Assembly (NCBI GenBank): GCA_004292955.1
Contig: RDXX01000033.1
Coordinates: 17,535-81,534, forward strand
Source of the DNA: Oscillatoriales cyanobacterium
GTDB taxonomy: Bacteria; Cyanobacteriota; Cyanobacteriia; Cyanobacteriales; Microcoleaceae
Direction: 5' to 3'
Length of the DNA stretch: 64,000 nucleotides
The first letter of the stretch is position 1, and every line of letters begins with the position of its first letter. The notes beneath the pieces are model-generated. The model was not told the origin of the DNA. It worked only from the letters and a program-made list of their open reading frames with translations, and searched no databases. This document shows positions 52,103-62,314 of the stretch, in pieces. The translations under genes were made by a program, and so were the position numbers.

Positions 52103-52927
52103 TCACAATTCATCGGGATTAATGCCCATTTGGCGCAACTTTTCTGCCAAACGATCTGCCCGAAGTCGTTCTTCGTCAGCGCGAAGGCTTTCTTGTTGAG
52201 CGCGAAGGCTTTCTTGTTGAGCGCGAAGGCTTTCTTGTTGAGCACGTTCCTCCCCTATTAATAACAAATTGCCTTCACTATCCCACCAACGCAACCAAGG
52301 CAAATTCATCTCATCATATTCCCCTTGCCAGATTCCCAATTCAACTCCAAGCTGTGGAATCGGATAGCGCCCGCGATCGTTCGGACTCAGGCGCTGATAG
52401 CGGTTGTCTTCTAAATGATACATTTCTACAGCCGCTTTTTTCACTTCATAAATCCCGTAAAAAGGAATGCGGATCGCCTGTTCGTAAACCCAGAATTTGC
52501 CAGGTTTTTGTTCTTGTTGTTCTTCTCTATCTGGATCTGGCGGTGGAGTTCTGTCTCGTTCTTCTGAACCGTTCCCCGACACAAATTCAATTGCAATTAG
52601 CGGTGCAACGTATTCTTTCCACAATACATAGGAACGCCTCACCTGACCATTTAAAAGTGGCGGTACATTGGGGACGTAAAACCAATCTGGTGCTTCGGCG
52701 CCGCGTTCGGGAGGGTCAGTTAAACGCCAATAAATCCCGCAATCTTGACCGATGCGGTACCGTCCGTCAGGGTGAATTTTTTGCAATACAGGCCGCAGGG
52801 AATCGGTGAGAATAATGCTTTGAGGCAGTTCTTGAAAGTTTTTCACAAAAGTACCGTCAGACTCTGGCAGTTCGGTGTGGTCTGGGAGATGGGTGACTCC
52901 CAATTCAAATGGTTTAGCAACAGTCAT
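52103..52927 (-). CDS. Uma2-family protein with C-terminal coiled coil
   Basis: The 274-residue protein has a Uma2/DUF820 core: DWFYVPNVPP (~83), A-P-L-I-A-I-E-F-V-S-G (~110) and Y-G-I-Y-E-V-K-K (~163). The C-terminus has three tandem AQQESLR heptads plus A-D-E-E-R-L-R-A-D, forming a coiled coil, a common variant in which copy number changes by DNA repeat slippage. Function unknown. It is transcribed in the same direction as two Uma2 genes further right, but 97 bp and an AT-rich gap separate them. Confidence 0.88.
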   Translation of the reverse strand: MTVAKPFELGVTHLPDHTELPESDGTFVKNFQELPQSIILTDSLRPVLQKIHPDGRYRIGQDCGIYWRLTDPPERGAEAPDWFYVPNVPPLLNGQVRRSYVLWKEYVAPLIAIEFVSGNGSEERDRTPPPDPDREEQQEQKPGKFWVYEQAIRIPFYGIYEVKKAAVEMYHLEDNRYQRLSPNDRGRYPIPQLGVELGIWQGEYDEMNLPWLRWWDSEGNLLLIGEERAQQESLRAQQESLRAQQESLRADEERLRADRLAEKLRQMGINPDEL

Positions 52928-53023
52928 AAAACTTTCGCTGATTTGAGGAGTTAAATTAATTATATAGTAAGTCTAAGGTTTTGGTAATTGGGAGTGGGAA
53001 TCGAAAATAAGATAAAAGTCAGC

Positions 53024-53584
53024 CTAACCCAAGATTAAATCAATACTCACTACAAAATCGGGAAAAGCCAGCGGCGAAATTTGTTGTCCGCGTTCAAACT
53101 TTTGTATTGAAGTGTAGCCATTTATCGTCGGCTGGCGGTAAACTTCCAAACAGTTTTCCTCAAGATCCCACAGCCATACTTCCTGAATTCCAGAACGCGC
53201 ATAATTAGGAACTTTGACATCGCGATCGAAATCTACAGTGCTATCTGAAACCTCTACTAAAAGCAACACCTCTGATGGTATTGGATGCGCTGTAGCGTAG
53301 TAGTCAGAACGAGGTTGCAGCAAGACAACATCCGGTTGAGGTTCAGTCCTTTCTGTCAACTGAATTGGATCTTGAACACCCAAAATAGCACGTCTTCTCT
53401 CCAGATCGGAGAACACAGCGATCAGACGCTTTACACAACTTGCATGACGAGTCCCAATTGCTGCCATTTCGATAATTTCTCCTTCGATCAATTCGACTCT
53501 GTTATTTTTATTAAAAACACCTACTTTAATCATCAGGTGATATTCTGGCACTGTAAATAGCCGTCTTTTCATTTCAACAGACAT
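53024..53584 (-). CDS. Uma2-family protein, tandem copy 1
   Basis: This 186-residue protein has the core Q-P-D-V-V-L-L, then L-L-L-V-E-V-S-D-S-T-V-D-F-D-R-D, then K-V-P-N-Y-A-R-S-G-I-Q-E-V-W-L-W-D-L. AGGAG lies seven bases before the ATG. It is strongly similar along its length, including the stop region, to the gene at 53755, so the two arose by tandem duplication. Confidence 0.9.
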   Translation of the reverse strand: MSVEMKRRLFTVPEYHLMIKVGVFNKNNRVELIEGEIIEMAAIGTRHASCVKRLIAVFSDLERRRAILGVQDPIQLTERTEPQPDVVLLQPRSDYYATAHPIPSEVLLLVEVSDSTVDFDRDVKVPNYARSGIQEVWLWDLEENCLEVYRQPTINGYTSIQKFERGQQISPLAFPDFVVSIDLILG

Positions 53585-53610
53585 AACTATTCTCCTTTTT
53601 TCGCAGTTAG

Positions 53611-53746
53611 TTTAAGCGGGAGCATCTCTATTTTGCAAAAAGCATTTTTTTTATTATAGTGCGAGCGTCCCCGCTCGCGATTTGTAGCATACGCGAGCGG
53701 GGACAGCACTATAAATGCAAAACTGAGATGCTCCCGTTTAAGCTTA
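53611..53746. repeat. Palindromic element between tandem Uma2 genes
   Basis: GCGGGAGCATCTC...TTTTGCA at the left pairs with TGCAAAACTGAGATGCTCCC at the right; a second inner pair is GAGCGTCCCCGCTCGCG and CGCGAGCGGGGAC. It sits exactly between the duplicated genes and resembles a MITE. Confidence 0.85.
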
Positions 53747-53754
53747 CTATTTTT

Positions 53755-54315
53755 TTAACCCAAGATTAAATCAACACTCACTGTCAACTCAGGAAAAGCC
53801 AGTGGTGAAACTTGTTGATCGCGTTCAAATTTTTGCACTGAAGTGTAGCCATTTGCGGTGGGATTGCGGTAAACTTCTAAACAGTTTGCTTCCAAATCCC
53901 ATAACCATACTTCCTGAATGCCCGATCGCGAATAATTTGGTATTTTCACATCGCGGTCATAATTAACGGTACTATCTGCTACCTCTACCAGCAGCAAAAC
54001 ATCCTCGCTATTTGGCAGGGATTCTTCATAAAAATCAGCGCGACGCTGTACTAAGGCAATATCAGGTTGAGGTTCTGAGTTATCATTGAGGCAAATAGGA
54101 TTTTGCACCCGGATGATAGCACGTGTTCGCACCCGATCGCCAAAAAACTCTGCCAGGCGATCGACACGGGCGGCGTGGCGCCTACCAATTGCTGCCATTT
54201 GGATAATTTCTCCTTCGATAAGTTCCACTCGTTCGCGATCGCTAAAAACACCAGCTTCACTCATCAGGTGATATTCTTGCACTGTAAATAGCCGTCTTTG
54301 CATTTTCACAGACAT
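53755..54315 (-). CDS. Uma2-family protein, tandem copy 2
   Basis: This 186-residue paralogue of the preceding gene has Q-P-D-I-A-L-V, L-L-L-V-E-V-A-D-S-T-V-N-Y-D-R-D and the same Y-S-R-S-G-I-Q-E-V-W-L-W-D-L. The start region, with AAAAGGAGAATAGTT before ATG, is nearly identical in both copies, so the ribosome-binding site was duplicated too. Core residues are intact in both, suggesting neither is a pseudogene. Confidence 0.9.
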   Translation of the reverse strand: MSVKMQRRLFTVQEYHLMSEAGVFSDRERVELIEGEIIQMAAIGRRHAARVDRLAEFFGDRVRTRAIIRVQNPICLNDNSEPQPDIALVQRRADFYEESLPNSEDVLLLVEVADSTVNYDRDVKIPNYSRSGIQEVWLWDLEANCLEVYRNPTANGYTSVQKFERDQQVSPLAFPELTVSVDLILG

Positions 54316-54403
54316 AACTATTCTCCTTTTTTAGCATTTGGCATAAGTTTACCATTTTTGCCAAAAATATTCCAATACAGCTCAGTTGCGCTGTACCTTA
54401 CAA

Positions 54404-56494
54404 CTAACTCTCCGAAGATTCATCGACTTGTGGCTGGTTTTGAGTATCTTTTTCACCGGCTGCAAATCCTTCTGTATCTTGTTTTAATTCTGAGGCAATT
54501 GTGCCTCGATCGCGCCAAGCTTCGGCATTTTCTGGCTTGATAGCAATGGCTCGATCGTATGCTGCCATTGCTTCTTCGTAGCGCTTTAATTGCGACAAAG
54601 CTGTACCGCAGTGGTGCCAAGCATCGTAGGATTCTGGCTGAATTGCGATCGCCTTTTCGTAAGCTGCGATCGCTTCTTCATGGTGCTGCAATTTTGCCAA
54701 AGATTCGCCTTTGCCAAACCAAGCTTCGTAACACTTGGAATTAAGCGTGATTGCTTGGGAGTAAGATGCAATTGCTGCTTCGTGTTGTGATAGTTTGTCG
54801 AAAGCTGCGCCTCGGTTGTGCCAAACTTCAAAATCCTGCGGTTTAATGGCAATTGCTTTGTCGTAGGATGCGATCGCCTCTTGATGGAGCTGCATTTTTC
54901 CCAGCACGGCGCCTCTATTGTACCAAACTTCGTATTTGTCGGCCCGGATATCGAGAGCCCGATCGTAAGAAGCAACAGAATCAGCGTAGCGGAGCAATCT
55001 CCACAGCATATTACCTCGATTGTACCAAGTCTCGTATCTCTTGGGATTGAGCTCAAGAGCGCGATCGTAAGAATCGACTGCGGCGGCGTACTGCTGTACT
55101 TTACCCAGCATCGCACCTCGGTTGTGCCATATTTCGCTGTCGGTTGTTTTGATAGCCAGGGCGCGATCGTAACTGGCGATCGCCTCTTCGTAATGCTGCA
55201 ATTTACCCAACAAAGCTGCTATGCTGTGCCAACAACCGTATTTTCTCGGCTCGCTCGCACTTGCTCGCTCGTAACAGGCGATCGCCTCTTCGCACCTCTG
55301 CAATTTTCCCAGCAAATTCGCTTTATTGTACCACGCTTCGTAATGATCCGGTTTAATTAAAATTGCTTGGTCGTAACTGGCGATCGCCTCTTCATGACGC
55401 TGCAATCTAATTAACACATTGGCGCGCCAATACCACGCCTCATCCGCATTCTTGTTCGTTAAAATAGCTTTTTCTACGCAGGCTAATGCCTCATTGTAAT
55501 TGCCCTGAAAATAAAGCTCTTCGACTTGCTTTATACAATCGTCAGCAATCAAATTTTGTCCGTCACTAGCAGGTGCTGTTGCAGAAGTTTGTGCATTATT
55601 TAACTGCCGCTGAGGTGCGAGTTTGACAGCTTCTTTGGCAACAATTGCCGGAACCTGGGAAATTTCCTGAACAATTTGAGATTTTTTCTCGTCAACTTCT
55701 GTTACCAACACTTGCAGGCGCATTATAAATTGAGATTTGAGAGTCTCAATTTGCTCGACGGAAGATTTGGAAAGTTCAGTTTCTCTAGTTAAAAAATCAA
55801 GTGATTGTTTAGCTGCACTCATTTGTGCCTCTAATTCATCCCTCATTTTTTGAGTCAGTTGGCGAGAGTTGAGCAACTCTGATTCCAACACACCAATGCC
55901 GTGCAATCTTTGATTGGCGTCAGCAACCAACTGTTTGACTACCAGCCTGCGGATCGCCCAAAAAAAGGCAATTGTCACCGGTGGCAAAATAGTACCCAGA
56001 ATTAATAAAATATTCAGCAGAGTTATCGTATTATTAAAACCATATCCAGTTTCTGCACTGCCAGTCCGTGGAGAGAAAAAATCGAAAGCATCGCGAACTT
56101 GGGGACTGCTTTTAACCCCAGTTTCGATTAATTTAGCCAGCCATGTTTCTTGTAAAGATTGAGTCAGTTCATCGGTGGCTCTAGCAGCAGGATTTGCCTT
56201 GGTTTTAACAGCAGGAGATAATTCAGCGCCGGCCGCTGCTACCAGCAAACCAGTCTGCGATTTTACCGCAATTCGTGGGGAAAATTGTTCGTCGGCGATC
56301 GTCTCGGGCGCGCTCATTGACTCCGCCGGACGAGAGACGGTATTATTTATGGCATCAACAAAGTTGCTGGCCTGCGGTGTCTCACCAGAGATGGGAGGTG
56401 CAGCCGGAGCGGCGTTAGTTTGAGCAGTTACATTCTGGGATGCGAGGGCGGCCAGAGTCAAGAGAGCTACATTTGAGACTCGCATAAACGTCAA
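54404..56494 (-). CDS. Membrane-anchored TPR-repeat protein
   Basis: This 696-residue protein has an N-terminal signal-like helix (~5-25), a 120-residue low-complexity region, a membrane helix (~157-180, N-I-L-L-I-L-G-T-I-L-P-P-V-T-I-A-F-F-W), a coiled coil (~188-275) and about ten TPR repeats (~330-675) of the form A-W-Y-x-R-G...L-x-x-Y-E-E-A-I-A-S-Y-D-x-A-I. TPR domains mediate protein-protein contact; partners are unknown. No neighbouring genes appear to be in its operon. Confidence 0.9.
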   Translation of the reverse strand: MTFMRVSNVALLTLAALASQNVTAQTNAAPAAPPISGETPQASNFVDAINNTVSRPAESMSAPETIADEQFSPRIAVKSQTGLLVAAAGAELSPAVKTKANPAARATDELTQSLQETWLAKLIETGVKSSPQVRDAFDFFSPRTGSAETGYGFNNTITLLNILLILGTILPPVTIAFFWAIRRLVVKQLVADANQRLHGIGVLESELLNSRQLTQKMRDELEAQMSAAKQSLDFLTRETELSKSSVEQIETLKSQFIMRLQVLVTEVDEKKSQIVQEISQVPAIVAKEAVKLAPQRQLNNAQTSATAPASDGQNLIADDCIKQVEELYFQGNYNEALACVEKAILTNKNADEAWYWRANVLIRLQRHEEAIASYDQAILIKPDHYEAWYNKANLLGKLQRCEEAIACYERASASEPRKYGCWHSIAALLGKLQHYEEAIASYDRALAIKTTDSEIWHNRGAMLGKVQQYAAAVDSYDRALELNPKRYETWYNRGNMLWRLLRYADSVASYDRALDIRADKYEVWYNRGAVLGKMQLHQEAIASYDKAIAIKPQDFEVWHNRGAAFDKLSQHEAAIASYSQAITLNSKCYEAWFGKGESLAKLQHHEEAIAAYEKAIAIQPESYDAWHHCGTALSQLKRYEEAMAAYDRAIAIKPENAEAWRDRGTIASELKQDTEGFAAGEKDTQNQPQVDESSES

Positions 56495-56544
56495 CTCACC
56501 TAGGAGAAATTAGTGTTGTTTGTCAGCAGATCGGGCGATCGACC

Positions 56545-56675
56545 TCATACTCTCAGCAGTGACAATAGCTTTGATGAGGAATTCTGGGTTACTATCTCCA
56601 AAATACGGGCTGCGTCTGACTTGTCAGGAAAAGTCCCAATAATACTCGCCACATAACTTGTGTCAAAGAACACTT
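56545..56675 (-). pseudogene. Possible PIN-domain (VapC-like) fragment
   Basis: A short frame K-V-F-F-D-T-S-Y-V-A-S-I-I-G, then D-K-S-D-A-A-R-I-L-E-I-V ends at a stop codon. The first acidic residue and flanking pattern fit the N-terminus of PIN-domain toxins, but the rest of the domain is missing and no start or antitoxin gene is visible. The gap 56495-56788 holds nothing else recognisable. Confidence 0.4.
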
Positions 56676-56788
56676 TCTCGCACCTAATCCGCCTCCAATC
56701 ATCCTCGGAATCATCGGGGCGGCTTCACCAATCTGCACAATTTGCCTCATATCCGCCTAAACCGCCCCAACTGATCCGATTTGTACCT

Positions 56789-57667
56789 CTAAACCGCAGC
56801 TAAAACTGCTGACTGTTGCTGTTGTACCGTCGCTGCATCTAAATCGGCACCGTAAATTTCGCAGCTATTATTCGGACTTTCAATCAGCTTAATCTTGTGC
56901 AACTCAGCGCCCAATTCCCGTATGGGCGATCGCAACAATTGCCCGATCCGAACCGCAATATTCTCCGCCGTTGGCACAACCTTCTCAAAATAAGCAATAT
57001 CCTTATTTAAAAAAGTGTGATCGAAAGGTTCAACAACATAATCATCAACAGCTTTTTGCAAAGCTCCCAAATCAGCAATCATCCCAGTCCGCGCATCAAT
57101 TTCCCCTTTAACAGTCACCTCTAAATGATAGTTGTGACCGTGACCGTTAGGACGAGCACATTTGCCATAAATTTCCGAGTTTTCTTCAAAACTTAAATCG
57201 GGACGAGCCAACCGATGGGCGGCACTAAAATGAGTGGACAGAGTTAGATAAGCTTCCATGCCATTTCCTAAATATTCAGCCCAAAGTTCCGGGTGTTCAA
57301 ACAATTGAATTTTGCTCACAGGCAAATGAGGAGCTAGCCGCAGCCAAATTTGCCGTGCTATGTTTTCGGTAGTTGGCAGAGTCTGCCCAAATTCCGGCCA
57401 TGCTTCGTTAAGGTAAGAAAAATCGAGATCCTTGGTAACTTCCCGCTTGATGACGTGTTTGACATCAGACAGGTTGAGCACCATGCCGTACTCGTCGAGT
57501 TCTCCTATCATGGAAACGTAAAGAACGTAATTGTGTCCGTGTCCCGGTGCGCGGGCAGTTGGGCCAAACCGTTCAAAGTTCTCGGCTTCGCTCAACTCCG
57601 GTAGCCAGTACCGGTGACTCGCCGAAAACTGTGCCCGACGATTGATGATGCACTGCATAAAAGTCAA
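56789..57667 (-). CDS. Two-domain 6-carboxytetrahydropterin synthase/PTPS-like protein
   Basis: The 292-residue protein contains two PTPS/QueD domains (~5-130 and ~133-280). Each has the zinc site H near the start and a G-H-G-H-N-Y motif. The second has the family's Cys (Y-G-K-C-A-R-P-N-G-H-G-H); the first has Thr at the corresponding place and may be inactive. QueD makes carboxytetrahydropterin for queuosine; PTPS makes tetrahydropterins, and cyanobacteria produce pteridine glycosides. Which pathway applies is not decided here. Active sites form between subunits, so the fused arrangement may make a hetero-like hexamer. Confidence 0.88.
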   Translation of the reverse strand: MTFMQCIINRRAQFSASHRYWLPELSEAENFERFGPTARAPGHGHNYVLYVSMIGELDEYGMVLNLSDVKHVIKREVTKDLDFSYLNEAWPEFGQTLPTTENIARQIWLRLAPHLPVSKIQLFEHPELWAEYLGNGMEAYLTLSTHFSAAHRLARPDLSFEENSEIYGKCARPNGHGHNYHLEVTVKGEIDARTGMIADLGALQKAVDDYVVEPFDHTFLNKDIAYFEKVVPTAENIAVRIGQLLRSPIRELGAELHKIKLIESPNNSCEIYGADLDAATVQQQQSAVLAAV

Positions 57668-58080
57668 GTAGGGTAAGCTTGTTAAGTTCTGTAAAGGACT
57701 TACTTCTTAAGGATAAACTAATTTTTGCTGGAATTTTTCGATAATTTTAGGGTGCTGCGAATGAATTTCTACCAATTTTCGAGATATTGGCAACAGCTAG
57801 CCTCACCAGGCGCTGGGCTGATTTTGGACGACAACACAGATATCACCGGCAGAAAATACCGCTACAAAACAGTTTCTCGCCATCAGTTGCTTTTCCATCA
57901 GTTAAGAATCTTTGACAAAGTGCGATTCCCTACAGGGTAGCTGCGCTTGACGACCTTTTTGCAACACAGCGCACTCCGCAGTTCGGGTTTTTCGCATAAA
58001 CTCTGCCACAGTCAGGAGTTTGCGGTTCAGTTGCCAGCAAAACTAATCATCCATCACCAATTACTCATTACCAAATCTTA
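57668..58080. other. Gap with small frame of unknown status
   Basis: A frame from 57761 to 57940 (M-N-F-Y-Q-F-S-R-Y-W-Q-Q-L-A) could be the start of a gene; it runs into a GTGCGATTCCCTACAGGGTA/CTGCGCTTGACG repeat (57921-57953) where it stops. I cannot name it and it is probably a truncated remnant. The last 100 bases hold the likely promoter region of the MscS gene. Confidence 0.4.
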
Positions 58081-59583
58081 ATGAATTGGATTACTGAACA
58101 AGCCGATCGCTTTTTTGAAAATTTGTATGGTGCGATCGCAACTCCCCTATTTTATATCGGGGACACTCATCTGTCCATTAGTGCGATCGTCAAACTGATA
58201 ATATTAGCTATATTAGCCTTCGTTATAGCTCGTCTCATCAGTGAAGGAATCAAACGCAGCCTGCTAGTTAGGATGGGATTGGATCGGGGCAGTCGGGAAG
58301 CAATTTCCACCATCATCAGCTACATCTTAGCAACCCTTGGCTGTATATTCGTCATGCAAGGTGCAGGGCTCAACCTCACCTCTCTGACAGTCTTAGCTGG
58401 CGTCGTCGGCATTGGTTTCGGCTTCGGCTTGCAAAATCTCGCCAGCAACTTTATCAGCGGTCTGACCCTACTATTTGAGCAGCAAATTCGAGTCGGAGAC
58501 TTTATTGAGATTGACCATTTATTAGGAACAGTTGAAAATATTTCCATCCGTTCCACAATTATCAAAACAATCGACGGACTATTTGTAATCATACCAAACA
58601 TCAAGTTTGTCGAAACCAACATTATTAACTGGAGTTATAGAGACCCCAGATGCCGCGTCCACATCCCCGTCGGCGTTGCCTATGGAACTGACCCAGTATT
58701 AGTTACAGAAGCACTGTTAGTCGCTGCGAGACTGGAATCGAATATCTTATCACATCCTTCTCCGAAAGTTTGGTTTCGCGGGTTTGGAGATAACGCTTTA
58801 GATTTTGAACTTTTAATTTGGATTGACCAGCCACAGAAAAGCGATGAAATTAAAAGTGCGGTCAACTTTTTAATAGATTATGAATTGCGCCACCGCAATA
58901 TCGAAATCCCATTTCCCCAGCGGGATTTGTGGCTGCGGAACCCGCAAGAGTTAACCAAACATTTTCACAATAATCACAAAGACGATAATTCAAACGGTCA
59001 AGTTTACCCCCAGAATGCCAAACATTCAGCCGAACTCAAATCTAATTCCACCGTTTCCGAGCCTAAAAAGCAAGGGGTTAAATCCCCTAATAATTGGACG
59101 CTACGAGATTTGTTGCGGCGAGTAACTTATTTTGAACAGTGTACAGATGTAGAACTGCGGCAGTTAATTGAATACGGCTACCGACAACTTTTTCCAACAG
59201 GACAGATTGTCTGCAATGAAAATGACCCTGGCGATTCTTTTTATATTATTCTTTCTGGTTCTGTAGAAGTTCTTTCTCAAAAAGCCGATCAGTATATTGC
59301 GACGCTTCACGAGGGCGAGTTTTTTGGGGAAATCTCTTTGCTGTTGGGAACTCCGAGAACGGCGACTGTTAAAACTAGCGAAGATGCAATTTTGTTTGTG
59401 GTGGAACGCCACGACTTGCAAAAACTTTTAACAGAACAACCGAATTTGGCGGATCAGATTGCTCAAAAATTGTCCGAACGCCAGCAAGCTTTGAGAGATT
59501 TGGGATTGTTAGAGGGCGACTCTCTGGAACAAACTCCTTTTATTAAAATCCGGAAGCGAATTCAAGTTCTTTTTGGAATTTGA
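58081..59583 (+). CDS. MscS-type channel with cyclic-nucleotide-binding domain
   Basis: This 500-residue protein has three membrane helices (~28-120, with the pore-lining G/A-rich TM3 in [20 protein letters not shown]), a beta-domain with [13 protein letters not shown], a C-terminal MscS domain, a ~60-residue linker, and a CNB domain (~355-470) with [18 protein letters not shown], the phosphate-binding cassette with its Arg. This layout is the bacterial cyclic-nucleotide-gated (bCNG) subfamily. It probably opens or is tuned by cAMP rather than tension. A cAMP-producing cyclase gene lies 46 kb away. Confidence 0.95.
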
Positions 59584-59595
59584 CATTCAGAACTC

Positions 59596-59755
59596 ATTGG
59601 GAATTGGGAATTGGGAATTGGGAATTGGGAATTGGGAATTGGGAATTGGGAATTGGGAATTGGGAATGAATTAGAAGTTATTTGTTATTTGTTATTGATA
59701 GCCCGCAACAAATAACCAATAACAAATAACCCATAACCAATAACCATAACTTCTT
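59596..59755. repeat. GGGAATT heptamer array and ATAACAAATAACC repeats
   Basis: About ten GGGAATT units (59596-59667) form a third heptamer family. A TTATTTGTTATT / AACAAATAACC inverted set follows (59677-59753). Both lie between convergent genes. Confidence 0.92.
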
Positions 59756-59757
59756 CA

Positions 59758-60438
59758 CTAACTTCTAATTTTCAATTCCTCCTGTGCTTCCCGCCGCAGT
59801 CTAGCAGCAATTCTAAACAGTTCTTGACCTGTGTGCAAATGGCGATCGTCATAATTGAGGGTAAATAAATGCAATTCTTCTATGCCATCTCCCACTTGAT
59901 TGATGCAGTAGTAAAGATGGGCCGCAACTCCGGCTACATTAGATGGATTGGGCATCACCCTCAGAAAGTCATTAGCTTTTGAAAGAAAATCGCGACAGGT
60001 TTCGATATAAGCTTGAAACTTTTCGATCAGTTCATCATCGAACGGATCTGCTGACAATTCGTTTATTTCCTTTTTCAGCGGCTTCAAGATGTTGTTGAGT
60101 ATTCGATTGACTGGTTTGTATACTTTAATCAGCCACTGTTCCATGTGTTCGTCGGCGTCCCGCGCTGCTTGTTGTCGCTGGCGGGTAACGTTTGGCGCGT
60201 AGGGTGATTGCTCTTCGCTGGGCTGGGAGATTTGGCGATCGTAAGATTGTCTTTGCTGGGCATCTCCTAATATTTCATAGGCTGCATTGAGGCGGACAAT
60301 CTCTTCGTGACCGGCTGTCGCACTCTGGCTGTCTGGATGAAATATTTTGACTAAACGGCGGTATGCTTGTTTAATCTCGGCTTGGGTTGCGGTTGGGCTA
60401 ATTTTTAGGGTTTTGTAGTGATTGGTAACAGAAGACAC
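59758..60438 (-). CDS. J-domain (DnaJ-like) protein
   Basis: This 226-residue protein has an N-terminal J domain (~6-68) with Y-K-T-L-K-I-S, intact H-P-D in V-K-I-F-H-P-D-S and Y-E-I-L-G-D-A-Q-Q-R-Q-S-Y-D. The rest (~95-226) is helical with no Gly/Phe or zinc-finger region. It is a type III J-protein that would recruit DnaK; the client is unknown. Confidence 0.9.
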   Translation of the reverse strand: MSSVTNHYKTLKISPTATQAEIKQAYRRLVKIFHPDSQSATAGHEEIVRLNAAYEILGDAQQRQSYDRQISQPSEEQSPYAPNVTRQRQQAARDADEHMEQWLIKVYKPVNRILNNILKPLKKEINELSADPFDDELIEKFQAYIETCRDFLSKANDFLRVMPNPSNVAGVAAHLYYCINQVGDGIEELHLFTLNYDDRHLHTGQELFRIAARLRREAQEELKIRS

Positions 60439-61132
60439 GCTATTATTTCCTTGAAATCTGGATAATCTGCGAAAAAGTGCTTGACAAAAATATCATTATT
60501 TGCTAATATACCAAGTATTTATACGATATAAATGCCAGCAATTTCAGGTAAAAAACATCTGCTTTTAGAGTATCATAAATATATTAAAAAAGAATCTTAA
60601 AAAAAACATTCATACTTTTGAAATGGCAAGCGGATTAACATTGGCGACTTACTACAGCAGAAGTCAGCAGGCTTGAGTTAAATATGTCGCAAGCCCAAAA
60701 TTCATCTTAGTAAAGGAATCTCAAGAAGCGGAATGGGATTCAATTTAAGCTGATACTAATGGCAGCATAAATAGAGCTATAAAAGTAATTCCTGACTTCA
60801 TGAAGGGAATAGAGGGATTGCAGTTTATTCCTGTATTTTTAGGAATGTGCACTAAAATTACCAACGTAGATGTCTAACATTGACTACTTTTGGGTAGCCT
60901 TGTCTGGGTTTTTACGAGCGGTTTGTACAATGCGAGAATATCGTAACCGTCAGGGCGATTGCTCGATCGCGATCGACAATAGACTTGAATTGCAAAAATC
61001 GGAAAACACCCTGAAATTATCTGCGTTGCATCGTCGGTTGCATCTGTCTGACATCTGCGCTTGAAGGATCGATCGAAGACTTATGCAATCTTGTCTAATA
61101 ATCTATCGCAATTTTTTCATCTCAAAAGCCAA
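60439..61132. other. 700-bp gap with no recognised gene
   Basis: I see AT-rich sequence, scattered GATCG sites and a small frame at 60870-61064 (64 codons) with no family resemblance or ribosome-binding site. No tRNA, known RNA family or repeat array was recognised. It may contain promoters for the flanking genes. Confidence 0.5.
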
Positions 61133-61157
61133 GCAGGGCGTACATTCTACGCCCTGC
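61133..61157 (-). terminator. Likely terminator of cysK
   Basis: GCAGGGCGT and ACGCCCTGC form a 9-bp stem around a 7-base loop, followed on the minus strand by TTGGCTTTT. It lies 34 bp past the cysK stop codon. Confidence 0.65.
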
Positions 61158-61190
61158 CCTCAGTTTCTGCAACTCGCGCCGGAGGCTAGT

Positions 61191-62153
61191 TTAGTTGACA
61201 GCCACCGCCAGATTCAGTTCTGGATCCTGGAACAAGGGAGTGCTGAGATAGCGCTCGCCGAAGCTAGGCTGAATCATCACAATCAATTTACCTGCATTTT
61301 CAGGACGCTTGCCGACTTTCAAAGCTGCACACAGTGCCGCACCGCTGGAAATACCGGACAAAAGTCCTTCTTCTCTGGCTAAGCGACGCCCGTAGGCGAT
61401 CGCCTCGTCATCGGTAACAATGATCACTTCGTCGATCGCATTTACATTCAGCACAGGCGGCACAAAACCTGCACCGATACCTTGAATTTTATGAGGCCCG
61501 GGCTTTCCGCCCGACAGTACCTGACTGTTTGCTGGTTCAACGGCGATCGCCTTAAACTCGGGTTTCCGGGACTTAATCACCTCTGCAACACCAGTAATCG
61601 TGCCGCCAGTGCCGACTCCAGAAATCAGGAAATCCACCTCGCCGTCGGTATCTGCCCAAATTTCCTCAGCCGTTGTCGAACGGTGAATGTCCGGGTTGGC
61701 TGGATTCCGAAACTGCTGCAACATATACGCATTCGGAGTTTTGTCTACAATCTCTTGAGCGCGCCGAATGCAGCCACTCATGCCTTCAATGCCGGGAGTC
61801 AATTCTAGTTGAGCTCCGTAAGCTCGTAACATCGATCGACGTTCCGTGCTCATCGTATCCGGCATGGTCAAAATCAACTGGTAGCCCTTTGCGGCCGCCA
61901 CCATTGCTAGAGCAATTCCGGTATTGCCAGATGTCGGTTCTACTAAAACCGTTTTCCCGGGAGTAATCAGCCCTTCTGCCTCGGCTTGATTCACCATATT
62001 GACACCAATCCGGTCTTTTACTGATGCTGCCGGATTCATGCCTTCGAGTTTGACTACAATCCGAGCCAAGCAGCCTTCGGCTTGGGGAATGCGGTTGAGT
62101 TGCACCAGGGGTGTGTGCCCCACCAATTCTGTAATGTCGCCAGCAATACGCAT
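61191..62153 (-). CDS. cysK: Cysteine synthase A (O-acetylserine sulfhydrylase)
   Basis: The 320-residue PLP enzyme has the cofactor lysine in [10 protein letters not shown] near residue 47, the substrate loop V-E-P-T-S-G-N-T-G near residue 72, the phosphate-binding G-V-G-T-G-G-T near residue 180, and [11 protein letters not shown] near residue 268. It joins O-acetylserine and sulfide. An Rrf2-family regulator lies 161 bp upstream in the same orientation, a common arrangement for CymR-like sulfur control or IscR-like Fe-S control. Confidence 0.95.
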   Translation of the reverse strand: MRIAGDITELVGHTPLVQLNRIPQAEGCLARIVVKLEGMNPAASVKDRIGVNMVNQAEAEGLITPGKTVLVEPTSGNTGIALAMVAAAKGYQLILTMPDTMSTERRSMLRAYGAQLELTPGIEGMSGCIRRAQEIVDKTPNAYMLQQFRNPANPDIHRSTTAEEIWADTDGEVDFLISGVGTGGTITGVAEVIKSRKPEFKAIAVEPANSQVLSGGKPGPHKIQGIGAGFVPPVLNVNAIDEVIIVTDDEAIAYGRRLAREEGLLSGISSGAALCAALKVGKRPENAGKLIVMIQPSFGERYLSTPLFQDPELNLAVAVN

Positions 62154-62314
62154 AATCTTTGTCTGCTTGTTGTTGAAAGTAAATGTTAATTCCTAGTTGG
62201 CAATATTAAGCTATTGCGTATTGAGATTTAACTTTTAGGGCTGGCTCTCTCGCCTACCGCACTGATTGTTTGAAAAATACAGGATTTTGAAAATTAGACG
62301 CGCACCGGCTTAAC

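Noticed and set aside
60870..61064. 64-codon frame in the long gap
   Set aside because: No ribosome-binding site, family resemblance or conserved context.
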